43,399 nucleotides of DNA from the IMG/VR virus record IMGVR_UViG_3300009168_000029, positions 1 to 43,399 of that record; one strand, given 5' to 3'. Positions within the stretch are counted from its first letter, which is position 1; the number at the start of each line of letters is the position of its first letter. The position numbers and the translations under genes are program-made. This document shows positions 7,686 through 16,725 of the stretch, piece after piece. Under the pieces are notes generated by a model, which saw nothing but the letters and a program-made list of their open reading frames with translations, had not been told where the DNA came from and searched no databases. Origin of the DNA: a virus.

Positions 7686-10600
7686 CAGTTGCCCCCCTCG
7701 TAGAGCGCCTTGTCGTCGTCCGACATTACCGCCCACTCGGCCGCCGTCGGCCATTCTCCTGCGTAACCTTCCGGTTTAGGCGGCAGCGGATCGTCTGCCG
7801 GCTTATCAAAAGCACCAACCTTGTTGAGCATGAATTCCATTTGGGGCGTCAAAATTGAGCGCCGGTTCAGTTCCTGCAATTTCGTGCGGGCTTCCTTGAT
7901 GGAGATAACTTCGTTCTCGGCCTGGGTGATGATGTTCGACCGCTCGATGTCAATTTGGGCCTTCGCCATGATGGCTTGGCCGATCAACTTGTTCGCGACG
8001 GGGTCTTTGGATAGGCCCGGCAGTCCCCGCAGCACGCCGGCATATTCGATGTCCGACTGCGAGCCGGTGCCTGCTACATGGAAGGTCGGTGCCATCTGAG
8101 AAATGAGTGAAGCGGCAAGATCGCCGGCCGTCGAGAAGCCTGGGAACCACTCCAGCAACCGACCTGTAAGCGGGCCGTCTGGGGCCGCGTTCAGGGCTTC
8201 CATCAGCACCTCTAGGCTTTGTGACCGCGACGCAGCGCGGTCGCCAGCCTCCTTGATCTTCGACCAGCGCTCGCCCTCGCTTTCCGAGAGCTTCTTGCGG
8301 AGCGCAGCATCGGCACCGGGCTCGCCCCCAACCGTTTGCGATACGCTGATCGTCCCTGCTTTTGTCCAAGTGAGACGGTCGACTGGAAGCGGCGGCAATT
8401 CGGCTTCCGGTACACCCGATGCTTTAGCCGCGTCTCTGGCCTGAAGCGCCTCTCTAACGTAGTCATTATATTTTGGATCGGACGGCTCGGTGCCGGGGAC
8501 GACCGACGGCTTGCCGTCCGTTACCATCCAGTTGCCCGCCCCGAGCGGCAAGCGCATCGCCTTGGCTTCGTCCGTCGTCAGGAGCTTGGTGCCCGGAGGT
8601 GCGCTCCACAGCGCCTGGCCGGTAACCGGGTGATAGGCCGTGTTGTTGATGATCTTCGGCTCGATCTTCGGCCCCTCGGTGACGTTGCCCTTGGCATCGA
8701 TGCGGGCGTTGATGGTCGGGTCGATGCCCTGATCGCGCTTCTCGGCGTCGGTCATGGCGCGGGTCGGCGTCTGTGCCTGGCGGAGGTTCTCGATCGCCGC
8801 CTGCAGTTCCACCCGGTACTTCGGGTCGGCCTGCTGCAGTTCCTGGTCGAGCATGGTCTTGGCGATCGCCAACTGACCGTCGTTGCTCCACGGGTTCTGG
8901 ATGACGGCGATGGCCTTTTGCGCTGTGTCCGAAAGGCCACCGCCCGCACCCGGAGCGCCGGGCGTCCCGGCAGGGCCACCAGCACCCGCCATTGCAGTCG
9001 CCACCGGGTTGGCAGCGCCGCCGGCAGGGGCGCGAGGCCCGCCTCCGAACAGCCGACCGATGATGCCGCGCCCACCACCACCCGCGAGGGTGTCGGTGCC
9101 GGCGCCGCCCGTGAGGGCAGCCGCGACCGGGGATACGCCCGGCGACAGGGCTTCGTGACCGGCGCTCGCCACTGGATCCATCAGGCCGCTGGTCTGCGGC
9201 AGGGGATCGACGCCAAGGGCTTGAGCCACAGGGGCTACCCCAGCACCGGCCGGAGCCACCGGAGCGACTGGCGGGGCTGCTACGGGGTCTGCAGGCCGCA
9301 CTGGCGGGGTGGGGATGGCGGGATAGTCGGTGCCGGGGATGCCCCCCTCGTATGGTGTCGCGCCTCCGGCTGGGACGAAGGCAGGGGCTGCCGGGATGAT
9401 GGGTTGGAAGTCATCCTTGGCGGCGGGATCGAAACTGAGCGCCTCGATGGTGTCTCGAACCGCTGGAACCGGCGTCAGTGTGTCACCGCCAATGCCTCCC
9501 CTCAGAGCCTCGGTGACGGCAGGCTGTCCGCCGCCACCCGCGAGGGCAAAGACACTTCCGCCAGATCCGTCGAGCGGTCGCCCAATGCCGCTGGCGCTCG
9601 GCGGGGAAGCCCCGCTGGGACGGCCACGGGCTCCGGCCACCTCCATGTGCCACGGCTCGTTAGACAGCGGGAAGCTGAACCCAAACTTGCCCGCATTCTG
9701 GTGCGCCCATTCCCGCGCCCGCTTGGAGGCAAACTTCCAGTCGATGGCGTTGCCAAAACCGTGCTGCGACCGGCCGGGAGGGGCCACCCACTTGCGGGCC
9801 GCCGAGGCGGAACCGTACTTCTTGAGAGCGCCTTGCCAGAGCCGTTCCTGTGTCTCCGGCGAGCGGAAGCCCGACATCACCCGAAGCTCGTTCTGGATGT
9901 CGGCCGGGGCCGAGGAGATCATCGCCCCGAGGCCGCTCGACATCTCGGGCTGGAGCCCGCTGAAGCTGTCGCCCCGCGCCGCCGCCCCACCCGTGGCAAA
10001 CGGCGAGAAGTCGAAGGCACTAGTCGCCCCTACGGGACCGGGGTCACCTACGGCTCCGGCTACCCCGATCTCTCCACTTTCGTCGCGGGCAGGTACTATG
10101 TTTTCCTCATCCCATCCGGTCCACTTATTCTTCCGCTTTGGGCGAAGCGTAGCTTCCCGCACCAGCGGCGTGTCGCTGCCGGCCAGGGCCGACGTGACAG
10201 CCGCAGTCCCGCCGCCGCGGTTAATGCCCTCCCATTCGCCGATGCCTGCGGGGCCGCGCCCGTACCACGGCTTCCAGCCGCTCTTGGCGGCGTTCTTCAG
10301 GGCGTAGTCGATCTGCGCCTGCCAGGTCGAAGGGTCGGTCAGGTCGCCCTCAAAGCCCGCCCCGAGGCCCTTGGTATGAAGCTGGAACGGCCCGTAGGAT
10401 GTCTCCCGGACGCCGTCCTTGACGACATTGCTCTGCCATGTGCCGGGCTGTAGGCCTTCGTGCTTGGCGAGGTTGACCGCGACGTCTGGATCTACGCCAT
10501 ACTTCGGCGCCGAGGCGCGGATGTAGGCTTCCTGCGTCGCCACATCCGGGATACCGGCAACCGACATATCGGTGCCACCCGCCGGCACTACACCGGGAAG

Positions 10601-10885
10601 GGCCGCAGTCTCACCGGCAACCGGCGTCCCGCCGCCACCGAGACCACCGAGGAGGTTGCCGAAGAGCCCCGCAGCCCCAGCCTGTCCCGCCGCCTCCTGG
10701 CGGGCGAAGTTGCGCTCCATCAGGGCACCTGCGATCGACGAGCCCAACGACGACAGGCCACCGCCGATCGTCGTCGGAACCGCACCGCCGCCCAGCATCG
10801 CCTGCGCCACCGCACGGCGCCGCTTGAGCGTTTCCGGGCTTTCACCGAGCTCCGGCCGGAAGGAAAACAGTCCGCCGCTCGACAT
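7685..10885 (-). CDS. Large ejection protein with transglycosylase and VanY-type peptidase domains
   Basis: A 1066-residue virion protein with two wall-cutting domains. Residues about 115-215 look like a lysozyme/transglycosylase fold: LAKHEG puts E143 as the likely catalytic acid, followed by SYGPFQLH. Residues about 315-418 match a peptidase family M15 (VanY) domain: SQHGFGNAID gives zinc ligands H375 and D382, and EPWHMEV gives E410 and H413. A Pro/Ala/Gly-rich linker follows, then a long helical region to the end. Such proteins open the peptidoglycan during DNA entry. The start overlaps the previous stop by one base. Confidence 0.82.
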   Translation of the reverse strand: MSSGGLFSFRPELGESPETLKRRRAVAQAMLGGGAVPTTIGGGLSSLGSSIAGALMERNFARQEAAGQAGAAGLFGNLLGGLGGGGTPVAGETAALPGVVPAGGTDMSVAGIPDVATQEAYIRASAPKYGVDPDVAVNLAKHEGLQPGTWQSNVVKDGVRETSYGPFQLHTKGLGAGFEGDLTDPSTWQAQIDYALKNAAKSGWKPWYGRGPAGIGEWEGINRGGGTAAVTSALAGSDTPLVREATLRPKRKNKWTGWDEENIVPARDESGEIGVAGAVGDPGPVGATSAFDFSPFATGGAAARGDSFSGLQPEMSSGLGAMISSAPADIQNELRVMSGFRSPETQERLWQGALKKYGSASAARKWVAPPGRSQHGFGNAIDWKFASKRAREWAHQNAGKFGFSFPLSNEPWHMEVAGARGRPSGASPPSASGIGRPLDGSGGSVFALAGGGGQPAVTEALRGGIGGDTLTPVPAVRDTIEALSFDPAAKDDFQPIIPAAPAFVPAGGATPYEGGIPGTDYPAIPTPPVRPADPVAAPPVAPVAPAGAGVAPVAQALGVDPLPQTSGLMDPVASAGHEALSPGVSPVAAALTGGAGTDTLAGGGGRGIIGRLFGGGPRAPAGGAANPVATAMAGAGGPAGTPGAPGAGGGLSDTAQKAIAVIQNPWSNDGQLAIAKTMLDQELQQADPKYRVELQAAIENLRQAQTPTRAMTDAEKRDQGIDPTINARIDAKGNVTEGPKIEPKIINNTAYHPVTGQALWSAPPGTKLLTTDEAKAMRLPLGAGNWMVTDGKPSVVPGTEPSDPKYNDYVREALQARDAAKASGVPEAELPPLPVDRLTWTKAGTISVSQTVGGEPGADAALRKKLSESEGERWSKIKEAGDRAASRSQSLEVLMEALNAAPDGPLTGRLLEWFPGFSTAGDLAASLISQMAPTFHVAGTGSQSDIEYAGVLRGLPGLSKDPVANKLIGQAIMAKAQIDIERSNIITQAENEVISIKEARTKLQELNRRSILTPQMEFMLNKVGAFDKPADDPLPPKPEGYAGEWPTAAEWAVMSDDDKALYEGGN

Positions 10886-12594
10886 CAGTATGCTCCCATT
10901 CCGCCGACGGGAACCCGGAGGTCGGGGAACCGGCGTTTCAGTTCCATGATAGTTGCTGCCTGCTCAGGCGTGAGCCCGCCTGCTGCGGCCGGAGGAGGTG
11001 CGCTGACCGGCTCGGTCATGGGCATCGCCGCCGGCATGCCGCCGCCAGGAGGCATCATGCCGGGGCCTGCGCCGCCCGCCAGGGCGTTGGCGACCGCCGC
11101 CTGACCACCACCCGGCATCGGACCCATCGGGATCGCCTCGGGGCCGGGGGAGGCCATCCCCGGCACCACCAGTTGCTGGCCGGGAACAATAAAATCCGGG
11201 TTCTGAATGTCGGGGTTGGCCTCGATGATCGCCTGCGGGTCGACGCCGAGCCGCTCGCCGATGTCCCAGATGCTGTCCCCCTTTTCGACCGTGTAGGTGC
11301 CGGTGCCGTCGCCGACCGCCTGGTCGTAATTGACCCCCTTGATGCCGGTCGCTGGATCTTGCACCACCGCAGACGGGTCGACCTTCTCGACGTCCTGCGC
11401 CATGACGCCGGTTTGCATGTTGCCGTCGCCGATCGAGAACTCGTAGATGGGCAGGCCGTCCTGCGTCTTGCCGACCTGCTGGATGTTGTCCTTGATGCGC
11501 TCGTCGGAGGCGATCGCCGCCCCGCCGAGCTTGCCAATAAGGTCCAATCCGCCGCCCATCATGCCGCTCTTATTCGCCTGCTCCTGCGCCCAGGCTTTGA
11601 ACTGCTGGTCCCAGTTGGTGTTGATCGCGCCGGGGTAGTCGAAGTACGGGCTGCCCTGCGGCTGGGAGCCGGTGAACTGCGGCATGTTGGGCTTGCCGCC
11701 GGTCAGGGCGAACTGCAGTTCCTGCATCATACGGTTTCGGTTCTGGAACTCCTCACCCGCGTACTGGCCCCGCTCCGCCAATTGACGAGCCCGCTCAGAT
11801 TGGCTCTGACCGAATTGCTGGGCCTGTTCACCCATGCCGAGGGTTCTTGCCCCCGCCAGTTGACCGAAGCGCTGCTGGTTGCCCTGCAAGCGGCTCTGCC
11901 ATTCGGCCTGCTGCTGGTTGGCCGCCTGTCCCCAGCCCATAAGGGCCAGTTGGTTATAGGCGTCGTTCTTGGCTTCGTCCTGCTGGGTCATGGCGGCTGC
12001 ATAAGCCGGCGTACCGCGCCGGATGCCCTTTTCCAGCAGTTGGGCCTCCTGTGTCGCCGCCTCGCGGGCAAACCGCGGGTCGAGCCGTCGACTGCCGAGT
12101 TGGTTGATCCGCTCTTCTACGGCTTTGTTGCTCAGGTCGAGCGGGTTGCCGCTCCACGCTTCACCGCTGAGATCCTTGCCTGGCTGGTAGATGTTGCCGC
12201 CGATCTCGCCGAGGCTCCTGGTGTAGTCGAAGGGAGTGAGCCCGAAATTGCCCATCCCGCCGAGCATCTGGTTGCCCTGCTGGAGCAGGCCGATCTGGTT
12301 GGCGTTTGACAGGTCGTACTTCTGCTGCTCCTCGGGCGACAGCGTGATCCGCTGCTCCATCCTCCGCGTCTTGTACTTCTCGCCGGTGTAGGGGTCGGTG
12401 TAGGTGACCTTGCGGACGTTTCCCTTGGCGTTTCGATCCGCATACCAGCCCGTATCTCCATAGGGCGACGAGGTAGCAAAGCCCTCCACCTTGCGATTGG
12501 CGTCAGCCATGCCCCAATTGCCGCCGACGCCCGTGCTGATCAACTGGTCGAGGTCCGGCGTGTCAGGTGCCGACTTGCTTCCACCCATGCCCAT
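10885..12594 (-). CDS. Virion protein with internal S74-like chaperone motif and LysM
   Basis: A 569-residue structural protein. The N-terminal half is Gln/Ala-rich and helical, probably an ejection or internal protein. Residues about 361-412 resemble the intramolecular chaperone of tailspikes (peptidase S74): ASDERIKDNIQ with S363 at the expected self-cleavage site, then PIYEFSI and TGVMAQDVEK. Residues about 434-478 are a LysM module (YTVEKGDSIWDIGERLGVD...PGQQLVVP), which binds peptidoglycan. A Pro/Gly/Met-rich tail closes the protein. S74 domains usually end a protein, so an internal one before LysM is odd. Confidence 0.8.
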   Translation of the reverse strand: MGMGGSKSAPDTPDLDQLISTGVGGNWGMADANRKVEGFATSSPYGDTGWYADRNAKGNVRKVTYTDPYTGEKYKTRRMEQRITLSPEEQQKYDLSNANQIGLLQQGNQMLGGMGNFGLTPFDYTRSLGEIGGNIYQPGKDLSGEAWSGNPLDLSNKAVEERINQLGSRRLDPRFAREAATQEAQLLEKGIRRGTPAYAAAMTQQDEAKNDAYNQLALMGWGQAANQQQAEWQSRLQGNQQRFGQLAGARTLGMGEQAQQFGQSQSERARQLAERGQYAGEEFQNRNRMMQELQFALTGGKPNMPQFTGSQPQGSPYFDYPGAINTNWDQQFKAWAQEQANKSGMMGGGLDLIGKLGGAAIASDERIKDNIQQVGKTQDGLPIYEFSIGDGNMQTGVMAQDVEKVDPSAVVQDPATGIKGVNYDQAVGDGTGTYTVEKGDSIWDIGERLGVDPQAIIEANPDIQNPDFIVPGQQLVVPGMASPGPEAIPMGPMPGGGQAAVANALAGGAGPGMMPPGGGMPAAMPMTEPVSAPPPAAAGGLTPEQAATIMELKRRFPDLRVPVGGMGAY

Positions 12595-12599
12595 GGCAT

Positions 12600-12995
12600 C
12601 TATTCCTTGTAAAAGCCGTTTGTCTTCCAGGCGTCGTCGGTCAGGATGTTGAGGATCTCGTCCTCATTCCGTCCGCGCAGCCGCGGCAGGCGGTGCTCGG
12701 TGAACCCAAACCGCCGCAGGATCTTCAGCATCCGCTCGTTCCGCTCGCTCACCCGCAGGACGACTGCCTGGCAGCCCAGCCCCAAAAACGGCATCGCAAA
12801 CATGTGATAGAGCACCTGCCGGGTGAGCCACCGTGGCGTCGTCGAGGCCGCCGACATCTGGAGCACCCCGCAGCGCCGGCTCCAGTCGTGATAGGCGACG
12901 ACCGCGATCAGGTCGTTGGTCCGGTCGAAGATGCCGAGGGTCGAGAACGGCCCGTTCAGTGGGTAGCCCAATCGGCCCTCGAGCCATCCGCACAT
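12600..12995 (-). CDS. GNAT-like acetyltransferase
   Basis: A 131-residue protein (147 if translation starts at a CTG at 13043) with the look of a GCN5-related N-acetyltransferase: FSTLGIFDRTNDLIAVVAYHDW as core strands, then helix RQVLYHMFAMPF, and RVSERNERMLKILRRFGF as the conserved C-terminal strand-helix. Similar acetyltransferases occur between tail genes in related podophages; the substrate is unknown. With ATG 12995 there is a 44-base gap to the upstream gene. With the CTG there is a CTGA 4-base overlap and an SD-like GGAG eight bases upstream. Confidence 0.75.
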   Translation of the reverse strand: MCGWLEGRLGYPLNGPFSTLGIFDRTNDLIAVVAYHDWSRRCGVLQMSAASTTPRWLTRQVLYHMFAMPFLGLGCQAVVLRVSERNERMLKILRRFGFTEHRLPRLRGRNEDEILNILTDDAWKTNGFYKE

Positions 12996-13039
12996 CCTGG
13001 CGTTGGCCTCTGGGTTGCTCGAATTGCCCCAGACCAGGT

Positions 13040-15142
13040 TCAGGTGACGATCTCCGCGACGGTGTAGGTCAAGTCGATCCTGACGAGCTCGGTATCGAGC
13101 GGCTGCACCGCACCGCTGGTCAGACGCAGGGCAGGAGACAGCGACCGGCCGGGACCACCATCGACCGACACCCAGTCCTGTACGGTGTATAGCGGCGGTT
13201 CATCGCCGCCGCCCCAGACATCGCCGGTCCCGCCATTGCCGACCGTCCCCCACAAGGCGCCGCCACCCCATATGGCGCCGCCTGCGACCGCCGGCGCCGC
13301 CGGCACCGCCCACAGATTGAGAGGCCGGATATCATAGTCGAAGAACGTCTTGATCGATGCGTTGACCCGGACCGGGGACCGCAGCACGGCGCTCGCCATC
13401 TGGGCGATCTTCTCGGACCCCGGCGCACCCGCGTCCTCGAACAGAGGCACGATCGTTGCCGTGTAGGGCAGACCCTGGTCCGCGCCGGTGATCCCCACCT
13501 CGACCACCTTGCCCGCCGTCGAGCCGAAGAACAGCCGGTCCCCAAAGACCGCCAGGCACCTGGCGTTGAGGCCGGTGAAGACGGTCCACGCCCCGGTTCG
13601 CAGGTTGGCGACGAGCCACTTGGTTTTTGTCGCTTCGATGGTCGGCAGCATCACCACCGTCATCGAGCCGGTTGGCCACGTCTTGCACCTCCATTCGGAG
13701 GCCGAACGCAGGCCGACCTCCCGCTTCCAGAGATCCTCGATCGCGTAGGACAGGGAGGACGGGGCGAGGGCGGCCACGTCGCGCTGGACGGCAACCGACA
13801 GCGGCACCAGGCCAAGGTCGGTGGCAATGATGACGTCGCCGCCGGCACGAATGTGCGCCTTTTTCCCCATCGGCATTCCGCTGCGATAGACGCCCACCTG
13901 CCCCCACTGGTCAGGGTCGGACGGGTCGATGCCGACATAGACGGCGATTTCGCCTTCGTTACCGATCGAGTTGCTTTCATTGCCGGTGACGAAGATGCAG
14001 CGACTATCCAGACCGTCAGCGCTCTCGATCGACCACGAGGAGCCGAACAGCAGGCTGCCTCCGAGGGCGAACACCCCGCCCATCGGCAGAACGGTCGCCT
14101 GCCCGCCGATACTGTCCACCGCGAGATACCAAGCGTTGAGAGTGTTTTTCTCGATGAAGTAAAGCCGGTTTTTGTAGACCCAGACGTAGGACCAGATGTT
14201 GGTGTTAACGCCCGTCGGCAGGCCGGTGATGCCCGCCAGGCGAAGCGTCGACGTTCCGTTAACCAGGGCGGAGCCGCCGCCGGTCAGTGCCTCGTTGTCC
14301 TGGAAGGTGCCGACCAGACTGTCAACGATCAGCGTCCCGGCCGCGGTCGTGCCGGAGATGTTGCGGACAATTGCTGTCGCGCCACTGGTGCCTCCCGTGA
14401 TCGTCACGCCAATGACAAACGGCACGGTTCCGGTATCGTAGGGCAGGGTGTGGAGGTTCGAATACAGTTTCCGGGTACCGTTGGCGACTGCGGCACCGCC
14501 GGTCGGATCAGTCAGTGGCTCATTGTCCTGGAATGTGCCGGTGACGTTGGAAATGGTCAGCGTCCCGACCGCAGTGGTGCCGGTTTTGGCGGTGATCGTC
14601 CCCTTGGAGGTGCTGGTGGTCCCGGTGACGATCTGGCCGACCGTGAAAGCCCCGGTGCCACCATCGTAGGCCAGCGTGTAGCTATTGCTCGCCCTCAACG
14701 GATACCAGAATTGGCCGTCATAGACCCTCATCGCGTCGGAGCCATTGACCCCGACCAGGAATGTCCCGCCGGTGGTGGCGAACTGTGTCACCACCCAGTC
14801 GCCCGACGTCAACCCCGTCACCACCGCTGTCAGTGCGATCGGGTTGGTGATGTTGTAGATCGTGGTCGCCGTCGCCGCGAAAAACTCTTCCTGGTTACCG
14901 CTGAGGTAGGTCCACATCTCCTCGACGTTGGCCGAGCCGCCGCCGACGGTCGTATAGAGGCCCGAGCCGCGGCGGATGGTGGCCCCTGTGGCGGTCGGGA
15001 AAAAATTCTCGAGCACCATGGCCGCAGGCACACCGCGGGGCGTGGCAAGGCCCTTGTTGGCGACGAGGCCGCCGACCGGAGCCGGCCACGAGGCGAGGTC
15101 CGAGGTGCGGGGACCGGGCTTTGGTCGAGGGCGGAGATACAT
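13040..15142 (-). CDS. Tail protein, beta-propeller-like (gp10/gp12-type)
   Basis: A 700-residue structural protein, the likely tail hub or nozzle of a short tail. The N terminus (GLATPRGVPAAMVLENFFPTATGATIRRG) is typical of phage proteins that follow the gp4-like adaptor, and repeated YVWVYKNRLYFIEK and VFGDRLFFGS blades suggest a beta-propeller. Inserted at residues about 158-224 and 234-298 are two related 65-residue segments, each ending in TFQDNE(P/A)LT...NGT. These look like a duplicated decoration domain. The stop overlaps a possible CTG start of the next gene, and the start overlaps the previous stop as TGATG. Confidence 0.78.
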   Translation of the reverse strand: MYLRPRPKPGPRTSDLASWPAPVGGLVANKGLATPRGVPAAMVLENFFPTATGATIRRGSGLYTTVGGGSANVEEMWTYLSGNQEEFFAATATTIYNITNPIALTAVVTGLTSGDWVVTQFATTGGTFLVGVNGSDAMRVYDGQFWYPLRASNSYTLAYDGGTGAFTVGQIVTGTTSTSKGTITAKTGTTAVGTLTISNVTGTFQDNEPLTDPTGGAAVANGTRKLYSNLHTLPYDTGTVPFVIGVTITGGTSGATAIVRNISGTTAAGTLIVDSLVGTFQDNEALTGGGSALVNGTSTLRLAGITGLPTGVNTNIWSYVWVYKNRLYFIEKNTLNAWYLAVDSIGGQATVLPMGGVFALGGSLLFGSSWSIESADGLDSRCIFVTGNESNSIGNEGEIAVYVGIDPSDPDQWGQVGVYRSGMPMGKKAHIRAGGDVIIATDLGLVPLSVAVQRDVAALAPSSLSYAIEDLWKREVGLRSASEWRCKTWPTGSMTVVMLPTIEATKTKWLVANLRTGAWTVFTGLNARCLAVFGDRLFFGSTAGKVVEVGITGADQGLPYTATIVPLFEDAGAPGSEKIAQMASAVLRSPVRVNASIKTFFDYDIRPLNLWAVPAAPAVAGGAIWGGGALWGTVGNGGTGDVWGGGDEPPLYTVQDWVSVDGGPGRSLSPALRLTSGAVQPLDTELVRIDLTYTVAEIVT

Positions 15143-15801
15143 CAGGGTTTCACTATCGTAAAATTACCGGGCGCGAGCCCCACAAACGATTTGCCGCCAA
15201 ATTCCTCGTCGTTGACCACAACGTGGCCGTAGCCCTGCTCAACAAGAGCCTGTCGGGCCTTCTCTGCGCTACCTTTGTCCGTAATGAACCTCTCAAGCGC
15301 GTCCAGCGACTTGAACGACTTGCCCTTGCCGCCAACATCCACCGGCAAAGAGTGCTTGAACCCCATTTTCCCGGTTATGTCTTTCTGGCTAGCCCACGGT
15401 CCCAATCCGGCAAGGTTGGTTGCCCACGGATCGTCGCCCGTCTGGTTCAGCCTCGTAGTATTTCCAAGCCGTCCCCAATCGTATCTTTCGAATGGGGCGT
15501 CTGTAACGTGATAAGCGCGAATACTTGGCACCCGCTGCCCTGCTGCTTGGTTCTGGAAGTCGATGTCCGGCATGATCTGCTGCACCGGCAAGGCAGGCTC
15601 ACCGCCTACTACGCTCCCTGTCTCGGGGCTGTTTATACCACCAAGTCCGAGGATTTCATCCTCCGGCCCGCCCGCCACCTGCGTGAAGCCCATCCCGAAG
15701 GATGGCTGCTGCATCCCCATGCCGCCCGCCATCAGCGGCGGCGGAACCGCCGGCATCACCGGCTGCGGCACCAGTGCGGACAGGACATCCCGCAGCGCCA
15801 T
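15142..15801 (-). CDS. Virion-associated protein with ADP-ribosyltransferase-like C-terminal domain
   Basis: A 219-residue protein with two parts. Residues 1-90 (MALRDVLSALVP...FGMGFTQVAGGPEDE...GGINSPETGSV...QQIMP) are nearly the same as the N terminus of the 527-residue protein at 16722-18305. Residues about 94-219 begin RAYHVTDAPFERYDWGRLG and end QGYGHVVVNDEEFGG...FTIVK. This fits the start (YHG-type strand) and end (GYDGIVV...EFG) of polyvalent-protein ADP-ribosyltransferase domains. The first part is then probably a virion-targeting leader and the second a toxin-like effector delivered to the host. The ART assignment is by pattern only. ATG 15801 is two bases after the previous stop. 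Confidence 0.6.
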   Translation of the reverse strand: MALRDVLSALVPQPVMPAVPPPLMAGGMGMQQPSFGMGFTQVAGGPEDEILGLGGINSPETGSVVGGEPALPVQQIMPDIDFQNQAAGQRVPSIRAYHVTDAPFERYDWGRLGNTTRLNQTGDDPWATNLAGLGPWASQKDITGKMGFKHSLPVDVGGKGKSFKSLDALERFITDKGSAEKARQALVEQGYGHVVVNDEEFGGKSFVGLAPGNFTIVKP

Positions 15802-15803
15802 GG

Positions 15804-16505
15804 CTACGGCCCCAGAGCCCACGGGTAGGCGACGGAGACGTTGCCCGGCATTCGCATCGGCCCGGTGGCGAATATCCTCGAGCCCTTGTCGCGCCCGCTT
15901 ATTTCGTTAAACGCCTTGGTAAAATTAGCCTCGTCCTCGCCGTGGTCGAGACGCTTGTTCTGCCTCCACCTCCAGATGATACCGAGCCGTAGCAGCTTGC
16001 CGACGAGGAGAAAAACGTCAGTATCCGCCGTGAAAGCATTCTTCGGAACATCAAACTCATCAGCCGCGAAATTGCCGGAGATGTACGGAAACTCGGCCAC
16101 GGCCCCGTCCGGGATGACCGGGTAGAACTGAAACATGCCGCCGTAGAGCGTCCAGCCTCCCGGCATACCGATCCCGCCGCCGACGCCCGACGATCGCATG
16201 GCGAGAAACTCGTTGACGTCGGTGATCCGCCCGTAACCCATGCCGCTGGCGTTGATCACGTCGGCGTGAAGCGGCATCCGGCGATAGTCAGTGGGGGCAG
16301 GGTAAACGTCGGTCACCCCGTCGCCGACAAAACTGGCGATGCGACCGAGGGTCTGCCAGTCGTGGCTGTCGGCGATGTCCCGCCCGACCTCGGTGGCGAG
16401 GTCGACGATCTCCATTTCGAAGGTCTCAGTCGACGAGGCGAAGGTCGTGGGCTTGCGGCCGACCAGCCGTATGGCTGCCGACTGGCATTCGGTGAGCAGC
16501 GTCAT
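15804..16505 (-). CDS. Head-tail adaptor, gp4/gp11-like
   Basis: A 233-residue predicted adaptor joining portal to tail, like P22 gp4 or T7 gp11. The family pattern is visible: an N-terminal helical bundle with IVDLATEVGRDIADSHDWQT, then the strand pair SFVGDGVTDVYPAPTDYRRM, then WTLYGGMFQFYPVIPDG and a closing helical part with LLVGKLLRLGIIWRWRQNK. GAGGAAG precedes the ATG. It sits two genes ahead of the propeller-like tail protein, as expected for this function. Confidence 0.82.
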   Translation of the reverse strand: MTLLTECQSAAIRLVGRKPTTFASSTETFEMEIVDLATEVGRDIADSHDWQTLGRIASFVGDGVTDVYPAPTDYRRMPLHADVINASGMGYGRITDVNEFLAMRSSGVGGGIGMPGGWTLYGGMFQFYPVIPDGAVAEFPYISGNFAADEFDVPKNAFTADTDVFLLVGKLLRLGIIWRWRQNKRLDHGEDEANFTKAFNEISGRDKGSRIFATGPMRMPGNVSVAYPWALGP

Positions 16506-16533
16506 TTGTTCTTCCTCGTCGTCATGCTATAAT
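16506..16533 (+). promoter_or_regulatory. Promoter for an isolated plus-strand gene
   Basis: A perfect TATAAT at 16528-16533, with a weak -35 (TTGTTC at 16506-16511, spacer 16). The predicted start of transcription falls on or next to the ATG at 16540, so the message would be leaderless. Confidence 0.6.
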
Positions 16534-16539
16534 CTCGCC

Positions 16540-16725
16540 ATGACCGAACCTAAGACAATCCCGACCGCCAGTCTCTGGGACGAAGACGGCCGCTGGCAGG
16601 GCGATGAGCCCATGGACCTCGCGACGATGGAGCGCCTGGCGCTGATCCTGATCGAGCGCGACCTCGACAACCAGCGTCTGCGGGGTCAACTCGACGACTG
16701 GGAACCCAGCGTGCCGTCCTCTTAG
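16540..16725 (+). CDS. Small acidic protein on the strand opposite the late operon
   Basis: A 61-residue protein (MTEPKTIPTASLWDEDG...) with a long amphipathic helix MDLATMERLALILIERDLDNQRLR. It occupies a gap between two leftward structural genes that otherwise holds no gene on the minus strand. It has its own consensus -10 just upstream, and shares only 4 bases with the end of the next leftward gene. There is no SD, consistent with leaderless translation. Function unknown; it looks like a moron-type insertion or a late regulator. Confidence 0.65.
   Translation: MTEPKTIPTASLWDEDGRWQGDEPMDLATMERLALILIERDLDNQRLRGQLDDWEPSVPSS

Noticed and set aside
8336-10453. Plus-strand frame of 705 codons
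   Set aside because: It is antisense to the large ejection protein; high-GC third positions create long stop-free shadows. It has no domain resemblance and no SD.
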